Source of the DNA: Marininema halotolerans | GTDB taxonomy: Bacteria; Bacillota; Bacilli; Thermoactinomycetales; DSM-45169 | DNA length: 64,000 nt | Assembly (NCBI RefSeq): GCF_900116235.1 | Contig: NZ_FPAA01000003.1 | Span: 62,001-126,000, forward strand | Direction: 5' to 3' | Part shown: piece after piece, positions 48,803 to 57,272 of the stretch | How the letters are laid out: each line of letters starts with the position of its first letter | How positions within the stretch are numbered: position 1 is the first letter of the stretch | Translations under genes and position numbers: made by a program | The notes under the pieces: generated by a model | The model's input: only the letters and a program-made list of their open reading frames with translations | Database searches by the model: none | What the model was told of the DNA's origin: nothing

Positions 48803-50175
48803 TGGGTCGTCAACAAAAAACAGCTAGAGAGGTTGCCTTAGATATCCTCATTGATACAGAAGAGCGTGGCGCATATAGCAATCTGCTTTTAAATGATCGC
48901 TTAAAAAAAAGCAAATTAACGGATACCCGTGATCGTGGATTGGTAACCGAGTTGGTGTATGGTACCATTCAGCGCCGTAATACCCTTGACTGGGTTTTAA
49001 ACACCCTCGTGAAAAAAGGGGTTTCTTCCATAGAGCCATGGGTTCGTCAGTTGTTACGGATGGGGATCTATCAACTTCGTTATCTCGATCGTATCCCCTC
49101 ACGAGCAGCAGTTCATGAGACAGTAGACCAAGCCAAAAGTAGAGGCCATAAGGGCATTGCTGGACTGGTCAATGGCGTTATGAGGGGCTATTTGCGTCGG
49201 GAGAGGGAGTGGGATCTCCCTTCTTCGACACAAGACATTCGGCAACTAGCACTTCTCTATTCTCATCCAGAGTGGATGGTTCGTCGTTGGGTAGAGGTAT
49301 ACGGTGTAGAGACTACCACCGCCCTATTAGCCGCAAACAATGAGCCACCTACCATTTCGTTACGTTTCAATCCTCTGAAGACCGACCGTCAATCGTTAAT
49401 TCATTTCTTGCAAGAAGAATATCCGGAAGCTGAGGTTACTCCATCAACCATCGCTTCCCAGGGGGTTATTTTCCGTGGGGGAGGAAACCCTGCCTTACAT
49501 TCTCGTTATCGTGAGGGTTGGTATTCGATTCAGGATGAGAGCTCGATGATCGTATCGGAAGTCGTTGATCCTCAGCCTGGAGAACGAGGTTTGGATGGCT
49601 GTGCTGCGCCTGGAGGTAAAACAACCCACCTTGCTGAACGGATGAAAAATGAAGGGGCAATACTTTCTTGTGATATTCATGGGCATAAGGTTGCGTTGAT
49701 TCGTGAGAACCTCGATCGACTTGGACTAACGATGGTTGAGACAAAAGAAATGGATCTTCGTGAGTTGCCAGATAAGGTGGAGCACCCCTTTGATTTTGTA
49801 TTACTGGATGCACCCTGTTCAGGCTTGGGAGTCATTCGAAGAAAACCCGATATTAAATGGTCCAAGGAAGTGTCAGAGATAGAGGGTTTAATTCAATTGC
49901 AGGCGGAGTTATTGGATGCAGCTGCAAATTTGGTTGCCCCGAATGGGGTGCTCGTATATAGTACCTGCACCATCGAGCCAAGAGAAAATGAAGAACAAGT
50001 TCGTGCTTTTTTGGCACGGAATGAGAGCTTTCAATTGGATGATCACATCGAAGAGAGACTATCTACACCTGTGAAGAATCAAGCGCTGATCCAAAAGGGA
50101 CGGTTACAAATTCTTCCCCATCATTTTCATAGTGACGGGTTTTTCATTACTCGGATGGTACGGAAGGAAAAATGA
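48799..50175 (+). CDS. rsmB: 16S rRNA (cytosine-967-C5)-methyltransferase
   Basis: Methylates C967 of 16S rRNA. The 458 residues comprise an N-terminal NusB-like domain (about 1-145) and a Fmu/Sun SAM domain with CAAPGGKTTHLAE, LDAPCSGLG and the catalytic YSTCTIEPRENE. Tandem ATG codons (48799, 48802) follow GGGGATGG. In B. subtilis the next gene is rlmN; here a five-kilobase insertion separates them. Confidence 0.95.
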   Translation: MMGRQQKTAREVALDILIDTEERGAYSNLLLNDRLKKSKLTDTRDRGLVTELVYGTIQRRNTLDWVLNTLVKKGVSSIEPWVRQLLRMGIYQLRYLDRIPSRAAVHETVDQAKSRGHKGIAGLVNGVMRGYLRREREWDLPSSTQDIRQLALLYSHPEWMVRRWVEVYGVETTTALLAANNEPPTISLRFNPLKTDRQSLIHFLQEEYPEAEVTPSTIASQGVIFRGGGNPALHSRYREGWYSIQDESSMIVSEVVDPQPGERGLDGCAAPGGKTTHLAERMKNEGAILSCDIHGHKVALIRENLDRLGLTMVETKEMDLRELPDKVEHPFDFVLLDAPCSGLGVIRRKPDIKWSKEVSEIEGLIQLQAELLDAAANLVAPNGVLVYSTCTIEPRENEEQVRAFLARNESFQLDDHIEERLSTPVKNQALIQKGRLQILPHHFHSDGFFITRMVRKEK

Positions 50176-50208
50176 TACAACTTCAATTGAAGATGGTGAT
50201 AAGTGATT

Positions 50209-51006
50209 ATGGATGCGGCATTTATATTCAAAATCATTATTGATAAGCCGTGGTTAGCCTATACACTCCTAGGGTTTTGCATGCTTTTATCCCTTATTAT
50301 TTTATGGCGAGCCAAAAACGGTGACTCTCTTTCCTTTCTTGGTCTGCATCTTCAATCGGATAAAGGACGCAATCAATTAGAAAATCGCTATACACACATG
50401 CGAGAAGAAAGTAAACAAAAATCCTATGTGATACAATCCCTGACGACTCTTGCTGCTGAGATTGGAGAGTTAATCGCGCTATACGATCAAAAGATCGATT
50501 CCACACACTTAGAAAATCAACGGCGACATATTTATACCTTCCTTCTATCGTGTGTGGTTGCCGTAATGGCAGGTAAAAAAGCGAATAATCCCAAAGTATG
50601 TATATTTATTGATGCAGGAGAAGGCAACTTACGTGTGCATGAGGCGGCAACGCATAGCCCAAGTGGTATGAGAAAACTTCGGCTTTCAATTGCAGACTCT
50701 GCAGCGGGTTATACATATCATACGGGAGAGATTTTTTTCTCTGGGCAAATCCATACTCCTGGTAGTCGTTTTCGGGTTCATCCAAAGGCGCAAACCATGT
50801 ATAATTCCTTGATTTGTGTTCCGATCAAATTAGGAGAGAAGGTCCTTGGAGTCCTTAGTGTAACGGGTGATGAAGAACGATCCTATACAGAGGGGGAGAA
50901 AGAAATCCTCAATGCATTTGCGAGTGTCGTTTCTCCATTGCTCGCCAGAGAGCTACAATATAAACCCACCTTTGCTTTTCCATCAAAGGAGTCTTTCTCC
51001 ACCTAA
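50209..51006 (+). CDS. Membrane-anchored GAF-domain protein
   Basis: The protein of about 265 residues has one N-terminal membrane helix (about 12-32), a helical linker and a GAF-like domain (about 100-255), ending in SVTGDEERSYTEGEKEILNAFASVVSPLLA. A GAF domain would bind a small ligand, but none is known. ATG 50209 is chosen over GTG 50203 since GATGGTGAT is closer to its normal distance. It sits between rsmB and the gerA-type operon; linkage to germination is only a neighbourhood argument. A terminator follows 87 bases after the stop. Confidence 0.75.
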   Translation: MDAAFIFKIIIDKPWLAYTLLGFCMLLSLIILWRAKNGDSLSFLGLHLQSDKGRNQLENRYTHMREESKQKSYVIQSLTTLAAEIGELIALYDQKIDSTHLENQRRHIYTFLLSCVVAVMAGKKANNPKVCIFIDAGEGNLRVHEAATHSPSGMRKLRLSIADSAAGYTYHTGEIFFSGQIHTPGSRFRVHPKAQTMYNSLICVPIKLGEKVLGVLSVTGDEERSYTEGEKEILNAFASVVSPLLARELQYKPTFAFPSKESFST

Positions 51007-51092
51007 TCGATCAACATGGGCATGTGCTGATGAATTTATCCCCATCATTTTCATTTCTCCTAAGTGAATGTAGGGTTCATGATCATGGTACG

Positions 51093-51118
51093 GTCACCCA
51101 GAAGAGGGTGGCTTTTTT
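51093..51118 (+). terminator. Terminator after the GAF-domain gene
   Basis: A GTCACCC-AGAAGA-GGGTGGC stem with one G-T pair ends in six T, separating the GAF gene from the gerA-type operon. Confidence 0.8.
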
Positions 51119-51154
51119 GTTGTTCATTTTTTAGGAAAAAAGAAGGGAGACAGT

Positions 51155-51220
51155 ATGCTTTCTTGTCAATCAGGGGAGTGTAAGATTGTGGTGATGAATC
51201 GTGAGAAAACGGATACGTAG
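51155..51220 (+). CDS. Possible 21-residue leader peptide overlapping the gerA-type A gene
   Basis: The frame MLSCQSGECKIVVMNREKTDT has a strong AAGGGAGA site six bases before its ATG. It overlaps the gerA-type A start (GTG 51201, whose own site is weak) and stops 19 bases into that gene. Such arrangements often couple translation. The peptide has two cysteines and no recognised homologue. It may be incidental. Confidence 0.4.
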   Translation: MLSCQSGECKIVVMNREKTDT

Positions 51221-52793
51221 ACGGCGAGAAAGCCGTAAACAAAACATCCTCCAAAAAAATGCAGAACAAAAACAAAAAGCACATGCCAAAGGGGCTTCCA
51301 TATCCTCTGATATTGAACCCAATTTGGTCTATTTTGAAACCTTGTTAGGTAAGGAAAGAAGTAGTGATTTAAACGTGCGTCGTTTTACCATTCAATATAC
51401 GACGGAGCGTAAAGCAGGGCTGATTTATATGGATGGGTTAAGTTTTTGTCCTGGAATTGATGAGTTCTTATTAGAACCTTTGATGTTGATGGGAAGGACC
51501 TTGGATGTAAAGAAAGATTTGATGGAATCGGTGATGAATAGCCTCCTGCAACATGGTGAAGTAAAACCGACGGATAACATGGAGAAATTGGTTGACTCGC
51601 TATTGTCAGGGGATGTTCTCGTATTTGTGGATGGATATCCAGAAGGCATTGTTGTTGGATTGAAAGGTGCATTACGTAGAGGGGTTGGTGAACCACGCGC
51701 AGAGGCAGTCGTACGTGGTTCGCGTGAAGGGTTTGTCGAGGCGATGCGTATCAATACGGCTTTGGTTCGTTGGCGACTACGGGATCCTGATCTACGGATG
51801 GTAGGGTTGACAGTGGGAAAGCGAACCAAAACCCCTGCCACTCTGGCTTATATTGAGGGGGTTGCCGACCCGAATCTTGTGCTAGAAGTAGAGAAACGGA
51901 TTCAAGCGATTAAGATTGATGGGATTTTAGAAAGTGGTTATATCGAGGAAATGATTCAAGATAATAAATGGTCGGTTTTTCCTGTTATCCAAAACACAGA
52001 GCGTCCGGATTCGGTGGTGGCTCACCTATTGGAGGGAAAAGTAGCCATTATTGTGGAGGGGACCCCGAATGCTTTGATTGCTCCTGCGGTCTTTACTCAA
52101 TTTTACTATAGCCCAGATGATTATTACGACCGTTATTTGATCGCTACATTCATGCGCTTTATTCGCTTAATTAGCTTTTTGATTTCGTTATCGTTACCCG
52201 CACTTTACATTGCATTTATTTCCTTTCACCCAGAAATGATTCCACCTAAGCTATCTTTAGCAGCAGCTGCTGGACGAGCGACAGTACCTTTTCCATCAAT
52301 CGTCGAAGCGCTGTTAATGGAGTTAAGTGTGGAGATCTTAAGGGAAGCCAGTATCCGTTTGCCCGGTCCCATCGGGCCAACCATTGGGATCGTTGGTGCG
52401 TTAGTCATCGGGGATGCGGCTGTCAGTGCGGGGTTGGTCTCTCCTCTTATGGTGATCGTTGTGGGTTTAACCACGATTAGTTCCTATGCAACTCCCAGCT
52501 ATAGTGCGGCCATTTCGGTTCGGTTGTTACGTTTTCCAATGATGATTGTTGCAGGGATTTTTGGTTTATACGGGGTGGTGATGCTTTATTTACTGATCCT
52601 CCTCCATTTAATTAAATTGCGATCCTTTGATGTTCCATATTTGGCACCCTATACCCCGCTTCGTTTGTCGGATCTTAAGGATAGTTTAATTCGTGTTCCT
52701 TGGCCCTATATGAACCAACGTCCTGCTATCTTTCGAACCTCTAACATACAGCGTGAAGAGGATGTGAAATCCGATGGGCAACAACAACAATGA
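51201..52793 (+). CDS. Spore germinant receptor A subunit, GerA/GerAA family
   Basis: A 530-residue inner spore-membrane protein of the GerA family. A strongly basic N-terminus (MRKRIRRRRESRKQ) and a soluble N-terminal region (about 1-300, with VFVDGYPEGIVVGLKG) are followed by about five C-terminal membrane helices (SLPALYIAFISFHPEMIPPKL, GPIGPTIGIVGALVIGDAAV). With the B and C proteins it forms a nutrient receptor. GTG 51201 is the only possible start, since a stop lies six bases before it. The germinant is unknown. Confidence 0.93.
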   Translation: MRKRIRRRRESRKQNILQKNAEQKQKAHAKGASISSDIEPNLVYFETLLGKERSSDLNVRRFTIQYTTERKAGLIYMDGLSFCPGIDEFLLEPLMLMGRTLDVKKDLMESVMNSLLQHGEVKPTDNMEKLVDSLLSGDVLVFVDGYPEGIVVGLKGALRRGVGEPRAEAVVRGSREGFVEAMRINTALVRWRLRDPDLRMVGLTVGKRTKTPATLAYIEGVADPNLVLEVEKRIQAIKIDGILESGYIEEMIQDNKWSVFPVIQNTERPDSVVAHLLEGKVAIIVEGTPNALIAPAVFTQFYYSPDDYYDRYLIATFMRFIRLISFLISLSLPALYIAFISFHPEMIPPKLSLAAAAGRATVPFPSIVEALLMELSVEILREASIRLPGPIGPTIGIVGALVIGDAAVSAGLVSPLMVIVVGLTTISSYATPSYSAAISVRLLRFPMMIVAGIFGLYGVVMLYLLILLHLIKLRSFDVPYLAPYTPLRLSDLKDSLIRVPWPYMNQRPAIFRTSNIQREEDVKSDGQQQQ

Positions 52794-53940
52794 TCCTGGC
52801 ACCGAGGGTACCATTTCGAATTATCAAGTGCATACCTTACTCTTCTCCGCTTTGGTCGGAGTCAGTGTGCTGATGATGCCGCGAAATATTGTGATTGCAA
52901 GCCGGACCGATAGTGAGTGGGTCATCTTTATCAGTGGGTTTATCGTCTTGCTATTTGTATGGTTAATTGGTGCTTTGATGAAGAAGTTCCCCCGGCAAAA
53001 TATTATTCAATTTGCCCAAAGTATGGTGGGGAAAAAGAATCAACGGATCATGGCAAGGATCCTCACTCTACCCTTTGCACTTGCCTTGGCAGGGTTGTGG
53101 TTGTGGATGGCGTCGATTGTTACCCGATCCTTTGGTGAAGTGCTGGTTTCCTTTGTGCTACCACAAACCCCGATTGGTGTCTTGATGTTTTCAATAATAT
53201 TTGTGGCTGCCATCGTGGTGAGCAACCCATTAGTGATCATCGTTCGGATGACTGAATTCTTACTCCCCTTTATTTATATCACGTTGCCGTTGTTGGTGGC
53301 TGGGTTGTTGCAAGAAGGAAGCGCACTCAACTTATTACCGTTGTTTCAGGCCGATTGGAAAGAAGTCGCAAACGGTGTCTTTAGTTCATTGCTCTCCTAC
53401 TCAGGGTTTAGCATCTTGTTTATCTATATGGCTTTTTATCAACAACCAGAAAAGTCGATGCGTACCCATACCATCACAATCATGGTGTGTACTCTATTTT
53501 TTTGGTTTGCCATTGTCACTTCCATCGGTGCCTTTGGATCGGCGGAGATCTTTCACCTCCTCTATCCGCCATTAGAACTGGTTAAAGTAACATCCTTTCC
53601 AGGTCAAGTGCTCGATCGTTTAGAATCCTTATTTATTGCCATTTGGATGTTGGCGGTATTTACAACCATTATCCTGTTTTTCGGTAGCACGGTTGAAGTC
53701 GTAATGAGTTATGTACCCTTTAAAGAAAAGAGACGAGGGTGGGTCACCTTCCTTTTAGCACCGATTTTTTATATCCTTGCGCAATATCCCTCGAACCTTC
53801 AGGAGTTAGCGCTGTGGTCCCAGTGGGCTGGAATAGCCGAGATTATTATCACGTTGCTTTTTGTGGCGATATTTTTTATTGTCTGGGCGGTGCGGGAGAG
53901 AAAGAAGGGGGAAGACAATGCGACGACGTCACCTTCTTAG
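52774..53940 (+). CDS. Spore germinant receptor B subunit, GerAB family permease
   Basis: A 388-residue membrane protein of the APC-like GerAB family with about ten helices (for example LLFSALVGVSVLMMPRNIV near the N-terminus). In other species this subunit binds the nutrient germinant. The start overlaps the A gene by 20 bases, suggesting coupling. A GAAGAGGATGTG site precedes the ATG. Confidence 0.93.
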   Translation: MGNNNNDPGTEGTISNYQVHTLLFSALVGVSVLMMPRNIVIASRTDSEWVIFISGFIVLLFVWLIGALMKKFPRQNIIQFAQSMVGKKNQRIMARILTLPFALALAGLWLWMASIVTRSFGEVLVSFVLPQTPIGVLMFSIIFVAAIVVSNPLVIIVRMTEFLLPFIYITLPLLVAGLLQEGSALNLLPLFQADWKEVANGVFSSLLSYSGFSILFIYMAFYQQPEKSMRTHTITIMVCTLFFWFAIVTSIGAFGSAEIFHLLYPPLELVKVTSFPGQVLDRLESLFIAIWMLAVFTTIILFFGSTVEVVMSYVPFKEKRRGWVTFLLAPIFYILAQYPSNLQELALWSQWAGIAEIIITLLFVAIFFIVWAVRERKKGEDNATTSPS

Positions 53941-55042
53941 GATGCTGCCAATCATATTGATCTGCTTAACCTTGGGAGGCTGTTGGGATTCGCGGGAGAT
54001 TGAAGACCGCGTATCGGTCATAGCAACAGCGATTGACGAAAAGGATAAAGAGATTGTTCTTAACGTACAAGTACCCATCCCTAAAAACGTAGCCGGATCA
54101 GGGAGTCAGGGTGGTGGGGGTGGCAAACCTGTGCAAACCTTTACAGGTCAAGGGATGACGATTTCGGATGCCATTGATGACATTCACTATAAAGCAAATC
54201 AACGTGTGTTCTTCGGTAATAATCGCCTGCTGATTATTGGAGAATCATTGGCTAAGAGAGGATTATCAGGCGTATTAGATGCTTTAGGACGAAATCCAGA
54301 ATTTCGCCGGCGAGAGTTTATTGTTGTTGCGAAGGGAAGAGCTGCTGATTTTATAAAAGCAAAACCAGATCTTGAACAAGTCCCTACTGAGTATGTATTG
54401 ACGATGCTTCAAAATGGGATTCGTGATGGATTATATATTCAAGAAGGGTTAAATGATTTTTATATTGATCTGACTAACCCAGGGAATCAACCGGTGCTAA
54501 ATTATATGAGTGTGAAGGGGAAAGATGTAAAATGGTCAGGGATTGCTGTTTTTAAGCAGACTCAAATGAAAGGCATCCTTAATCGAGCAGAAAGCCGATC
54601 CGTTCTACAAATCCGTGGTAGGGAGCGAGGAGAAGATATCGATACAGAATGTATTGAAAAGCCAGGGATGATTTCTTTTCGCCCCCGCGAGGTGAAGCGT
54701 AAGGTTCGGATTGATAAACGAAAAGGTCATGTTGTCTTTCACATTACCTTGACGGTAAAGGGAGCCATTATTGAAAAAACATGTGATGTAAATGTTGATA
54801 ACAAAAAGACCTTGGAGGAATTGTCCCATCGCATTGCAAGCAAGTATGAAGAAGGTGCGAGACAAACACTGAAAAAAGTGCAAGGGGTTTTTCGTTCCGA
54901 CAGTTATCGATTAGGGAATCAAGTACGGGCTTTTCATCCTTCTTGGTGGAAAAACATGAATTGGGGCGATGACTTTGCAAAATCAGAGATATCAATTGAT
55001 TATAAAGTAATTATTCTTCGTTCAGGGATGAAATCGGGATAA
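53918..55042 (+). CDS. Spore germinant receptor C subunit, GerAC-family lipoprotein
   Basis: The 374 residues begin with a lipoprotein signal (basic start, hydrophobic core, lipobox LTLGGC), then GerAC-type domains: the early CWDSREIEDRVSVIATAIDE and a C-terminal ASKYEEGARQTLKKVQ region. It is the extracytoplasmic receptor part in the spore inner membrane. ATG 53918 is placed after AAGGGGGAAG and overlaps the end of the B gene. A strong terminator follows. Confidence 0.93.
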   Translation: MRRRHLLRMLPIILICLTLGGCWDSREIEDRVSVIATAIDEKDKEIVLNVQVPIPKNVAGSGSQGGGGGKPVQTFTGQGMTISDAIDDIHYKANQRVFFGNNRLLIIGESLAKRGLSGVLDALGRNPEFRRREFIVVAKGRAADFIKAKPDLEQVPTEYVLTMLQNGIRDGLYIQEGLNDFYIDLTNPGNQPVLNYMSVKGKDVKWSGIAVFKQTQMKGILNRAESRSVLQIRGRERGEDIDTECIEKPGMISFRPREVKRKVRIDKRKGHVVFHITLTVKGAIIEKTCDVNVDNKKTLEELSHRIASKYEEGARQTLKKVQGVFRSDSYRLGNQVRAFHPSWWKNMNWGDDFAKSEISIDYKVIILRSGMKSG

Positions 55043-55052
55043 AGTGAACATG

Positions 55053-55091
55053 TATGACAAAAAAGGTAACCTTAAGGTTACCTTTTTTGTC
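55053..55091. terminator. Terminator after the gerA-type operon
   Basis: A perfect GACAAAAAAGGTAACC / GGTTACCTTTTTTGTC stem follows the stop within about 15 bases. It has A- and T-runs on both strands. Confidence 0.85.
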
Positions 55092-55222
55092 GCGTCGTAT
55101 AAAATTCATGGGAAAAGCATAGATTGAGAGAGGACAGGCATGAGATATCAGTAAAATGTGCAGGAATAGGATGATGTTGATGGATACGTGATGAAAAGGG
55201 GAAAACGCCCTGTATAGAGCCC

Positions 55223-55251
55223 TTTTCATTCCGGACACGGACTGATATAAT
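55223..55251 (+). promoter_or_regulatory. Candidate sigma-A promoter of rlmN
   Basis: TTTTCA (55223-55228), a 17-base spacer and TATAAT (55246-55251) give a moderate sigma-A match 55 bases before the rlmN start. Confidence 0.5.
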
Positions 55252-55305
55252 GAGTAAAGTTTTGAGGAATGATTGTATTTTATTTATGCTGGGAGTTTTC
55301 TTGTT

Positions 55306-56373
55306 ATGAAGCCTTCTGTATACGACCGTACTCATGAGGAATGGGTAACGTGGATGAAAGAAATGGGAGAGCCTGCTTTTCGAGCTGACCAAGTGATGGA
55401 TTGGCTCTATAAAAAAAGAGTGGACTCCTTCGATGAAATGAGTAACCTTTCCAAGCGAGTGCGGGAGAGTCTGCATGAGGCATTTCGCTTAGATCCCCTA
55501 GAAACTCTTACTGTTCAGGAATCCCGTGATGGGACAGTAAAATTCTTATTTCAATTGCATGATCATCATGCGATTGAAACAGTGATTATGCAACATAATT
55601 ACGGGAATAGCGTTTGTGTAACAACGCAAGTCGGTTGTCGAGTGGGTTGTACTTTTTGCGCCTCTACTTTGGGTGGTCTAAAAAGGGATCTGACTACGGG
55701 TGAGGTGGTAGCTCAGGTTTTGGCAGCACAAAAATATTTAGACCGCAAGGGTGGTAGTCGGGTAAACTCGGTTGTTATCATGGGGATCGGTGAACCCTTT
55801 GAAAATTACGATGCAACCCTTTCTTTTATTCGCGTAATTAATGACACCCACGGTTTAAATATTGGTCAACGACATATTACGGTTTCAACGAGTGGGATTG
55901 TTCCTTCAATTTATAAGTTTGCGGATGAAGGACTGCAGGTCGTATTAGCTATCTCCTTGCACGCTCCCAATCAAGAGCTTCGCAGAAAGTTAATGCCTGT
56001 CAGTCGGCGTTATCCACTGGAGGAGCTGTTGGAGGCCTGTCAAACCTACTCGGAAAAAACAGGGAGAAGACTTACTTACGAATATGCTTTGATCGGTGGT
56101 AAAAACGATCAAGATGAGCATGCCCATGAATTGGGTCAACTGTTAGTAGGTAGTGGGGCTCTTGTTAATTTAATTCCGGTTAACTTTGTACCCGAGCGAA
56201 ACTACACGCGAACATCTCGTAACCAGATCTTCCGGTTTCAGAAGATCGTTGAATCCTACAAGGTGAATGCAACGATCCGTCGCGAGCATGGTAGTGATAT
56301 TGATGCCGCCTGTGGTCAGCTTCGCGCGAAGCATATGGATGAGGAAGAGAAAAACGTACCAACTGATTCGTAA
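55306..56373 (+). CDS. rlmN: Dual-specificity 23S rRNA/tRNA adenine-C2 methyltransferase
   Basis: Radical SAM enzyme that methylates A2503 of 23S rRNA and A37 of some tRNAs. In about 355 residues are the cluster motif [10 protein letters not shown] (Cys-x3-Cys-x2-Cys), the [13 protein letters not shown] loop and the acceptor cysteine in [13 protein letters not shown] near the C-terminus. ATG 55306 is used with GGGAG about 10 bases upstream; the longer in-frame reading from 55273 has no site. Confidence 0.95.
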   Translation: MKPSVYDRTHEEWVTWMKEMGEPAFRADQVMDWLYKKRVDSFDEMSNLSKRVRESLHEAFRLDPLETLTVQESRDGTVKFLFQLHDHHAIETVIMQHNYGNSVCVTTQVGCRVGCTFCASTLGGLKRDLTTGEVVAQVLAAQKYLDRKGGSRVNSVVIMGIGEPFENYDATLSFIRVINDTHGLNIGQRHITVSTSGIVPSIYKFADEGLQVVLAISLHAPNQELRRKLMPVSRRYPLEELLEACQTYSEKTGRRLTYEYALIGGKNDQDEHAHELGQLLVGSGALVNLIPVNFVPERNYTRTSRNQIFRFQKIVESYKVNATIRREHGSDIDAACGQLRAKHMDEEEKNVPTDS

Positions 56374-56489
56374 AGGAGAACATGGGAAGAGAATGACTCT
56401 GTTCTCCAAAATTTAAAGGGCAAGTAAGACTACTTCCTCTCTTCGTAAGTAGCGGTTCCACCGTATAGGTAGGGAAAGGAGTCACCGGA

Positions 56490-57242
56490 ATGGAAAAAGC
56501 ATGGCATACTCATAATGGACGTGTGCGTGATCATAATGAGGATAGTGTGGGTTTGTTTCAATCGGAGGATGGTGTTCCTGTTGCTGTAATCGCTGATGGT
56601 ATGGGCGGTCACCAAGCCGGTGATATCGCGAGTCAATCGGTTGTTCGTGTGATCAAGGAGGAACTTCGTACCCTTAAACGAGAGATGGATACTGATAAAC
56701 GTAGCAAATTAACCAAGAAGGCGGTTGCGAAAGCCAACCGCGAAGTTTATGAGATGTCCTCTAAAAACAACCAATTGAAGGGGATGGGGACCACTACAAT
56801 TACTGCAGTATTAGGCGATGATGAGATTGTGCTCGCACATATTGGAGACAGCCGCGCTTATCTTCTGCATGATGATGGTCTCTATCAACTAACAGAGGAT
56901 CATTCCCTAGTGAATGTATTAAAAAAACACGGTGAGATTACAGAAGAAGAAGCAAAGGTTCACCCCCAGCGGAATGTGATTGTCCGTGCAGTCGGTACCA
57001 ATGAAGAGGTAGAGACCGATATGATTATCACCCCTTGGTATAAGGGGGATATATTAATGATTTGCTCCGATGGCCTCTCCAATATGGTAGAAGTCGATGA
57101 AATGGGGACTGTGCTGACCGCTAATCTTCCTCTATCGAAGCAGGCAGATCTCTTGCTAGAACGGGCATTAGACGCTGGAGGAACTGATAATATTTCGATC
57201 ATCCTAATTAAACACGACGGATCTATTCATTCGAGCAACTAA
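56490..57242 (+). CDS. prpC: PP2C-family protein phosphatase
   Basis: Dephosphorylates proteins phosphorylated by PrkC. The 250 residues contain the PPM motifs RVRDHNEDSVG (metal Asp), VIADGMGGHQAGDIAS and the late DGLSNMV and GGTDNISIILI. GAAAGGAG precedes the ATG. It is followed by prkC after 30 bases, the conserved phosphatase-kinase pair. Confidence 0.96.
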   Translation: MEKAWHTHNGRVRDHNEDSVGLFQSEDGVPVAVIADGMGGHQAGDIASQSVVRVIKEELRTLKREMDTDKRSKLTKKAVAKANREVYEMSSKNNQLKGMGTTTITAVLGDDEIVLAHIGDSRAYLLHDDGLYQLTEDHSLVNVLKKHGEITEEEAKVHPQRNVIVRAVGTNEEVETDMIITPWYKGDILMICSDGLSNMVEVDEMGTVLTANLPLSKQADLLLERALDAGGTDNISIILIKHDGSIHSSN

Positions 57243-57272
57243 AACTGAACGGGAGGGTGAGGTGAAATATCC

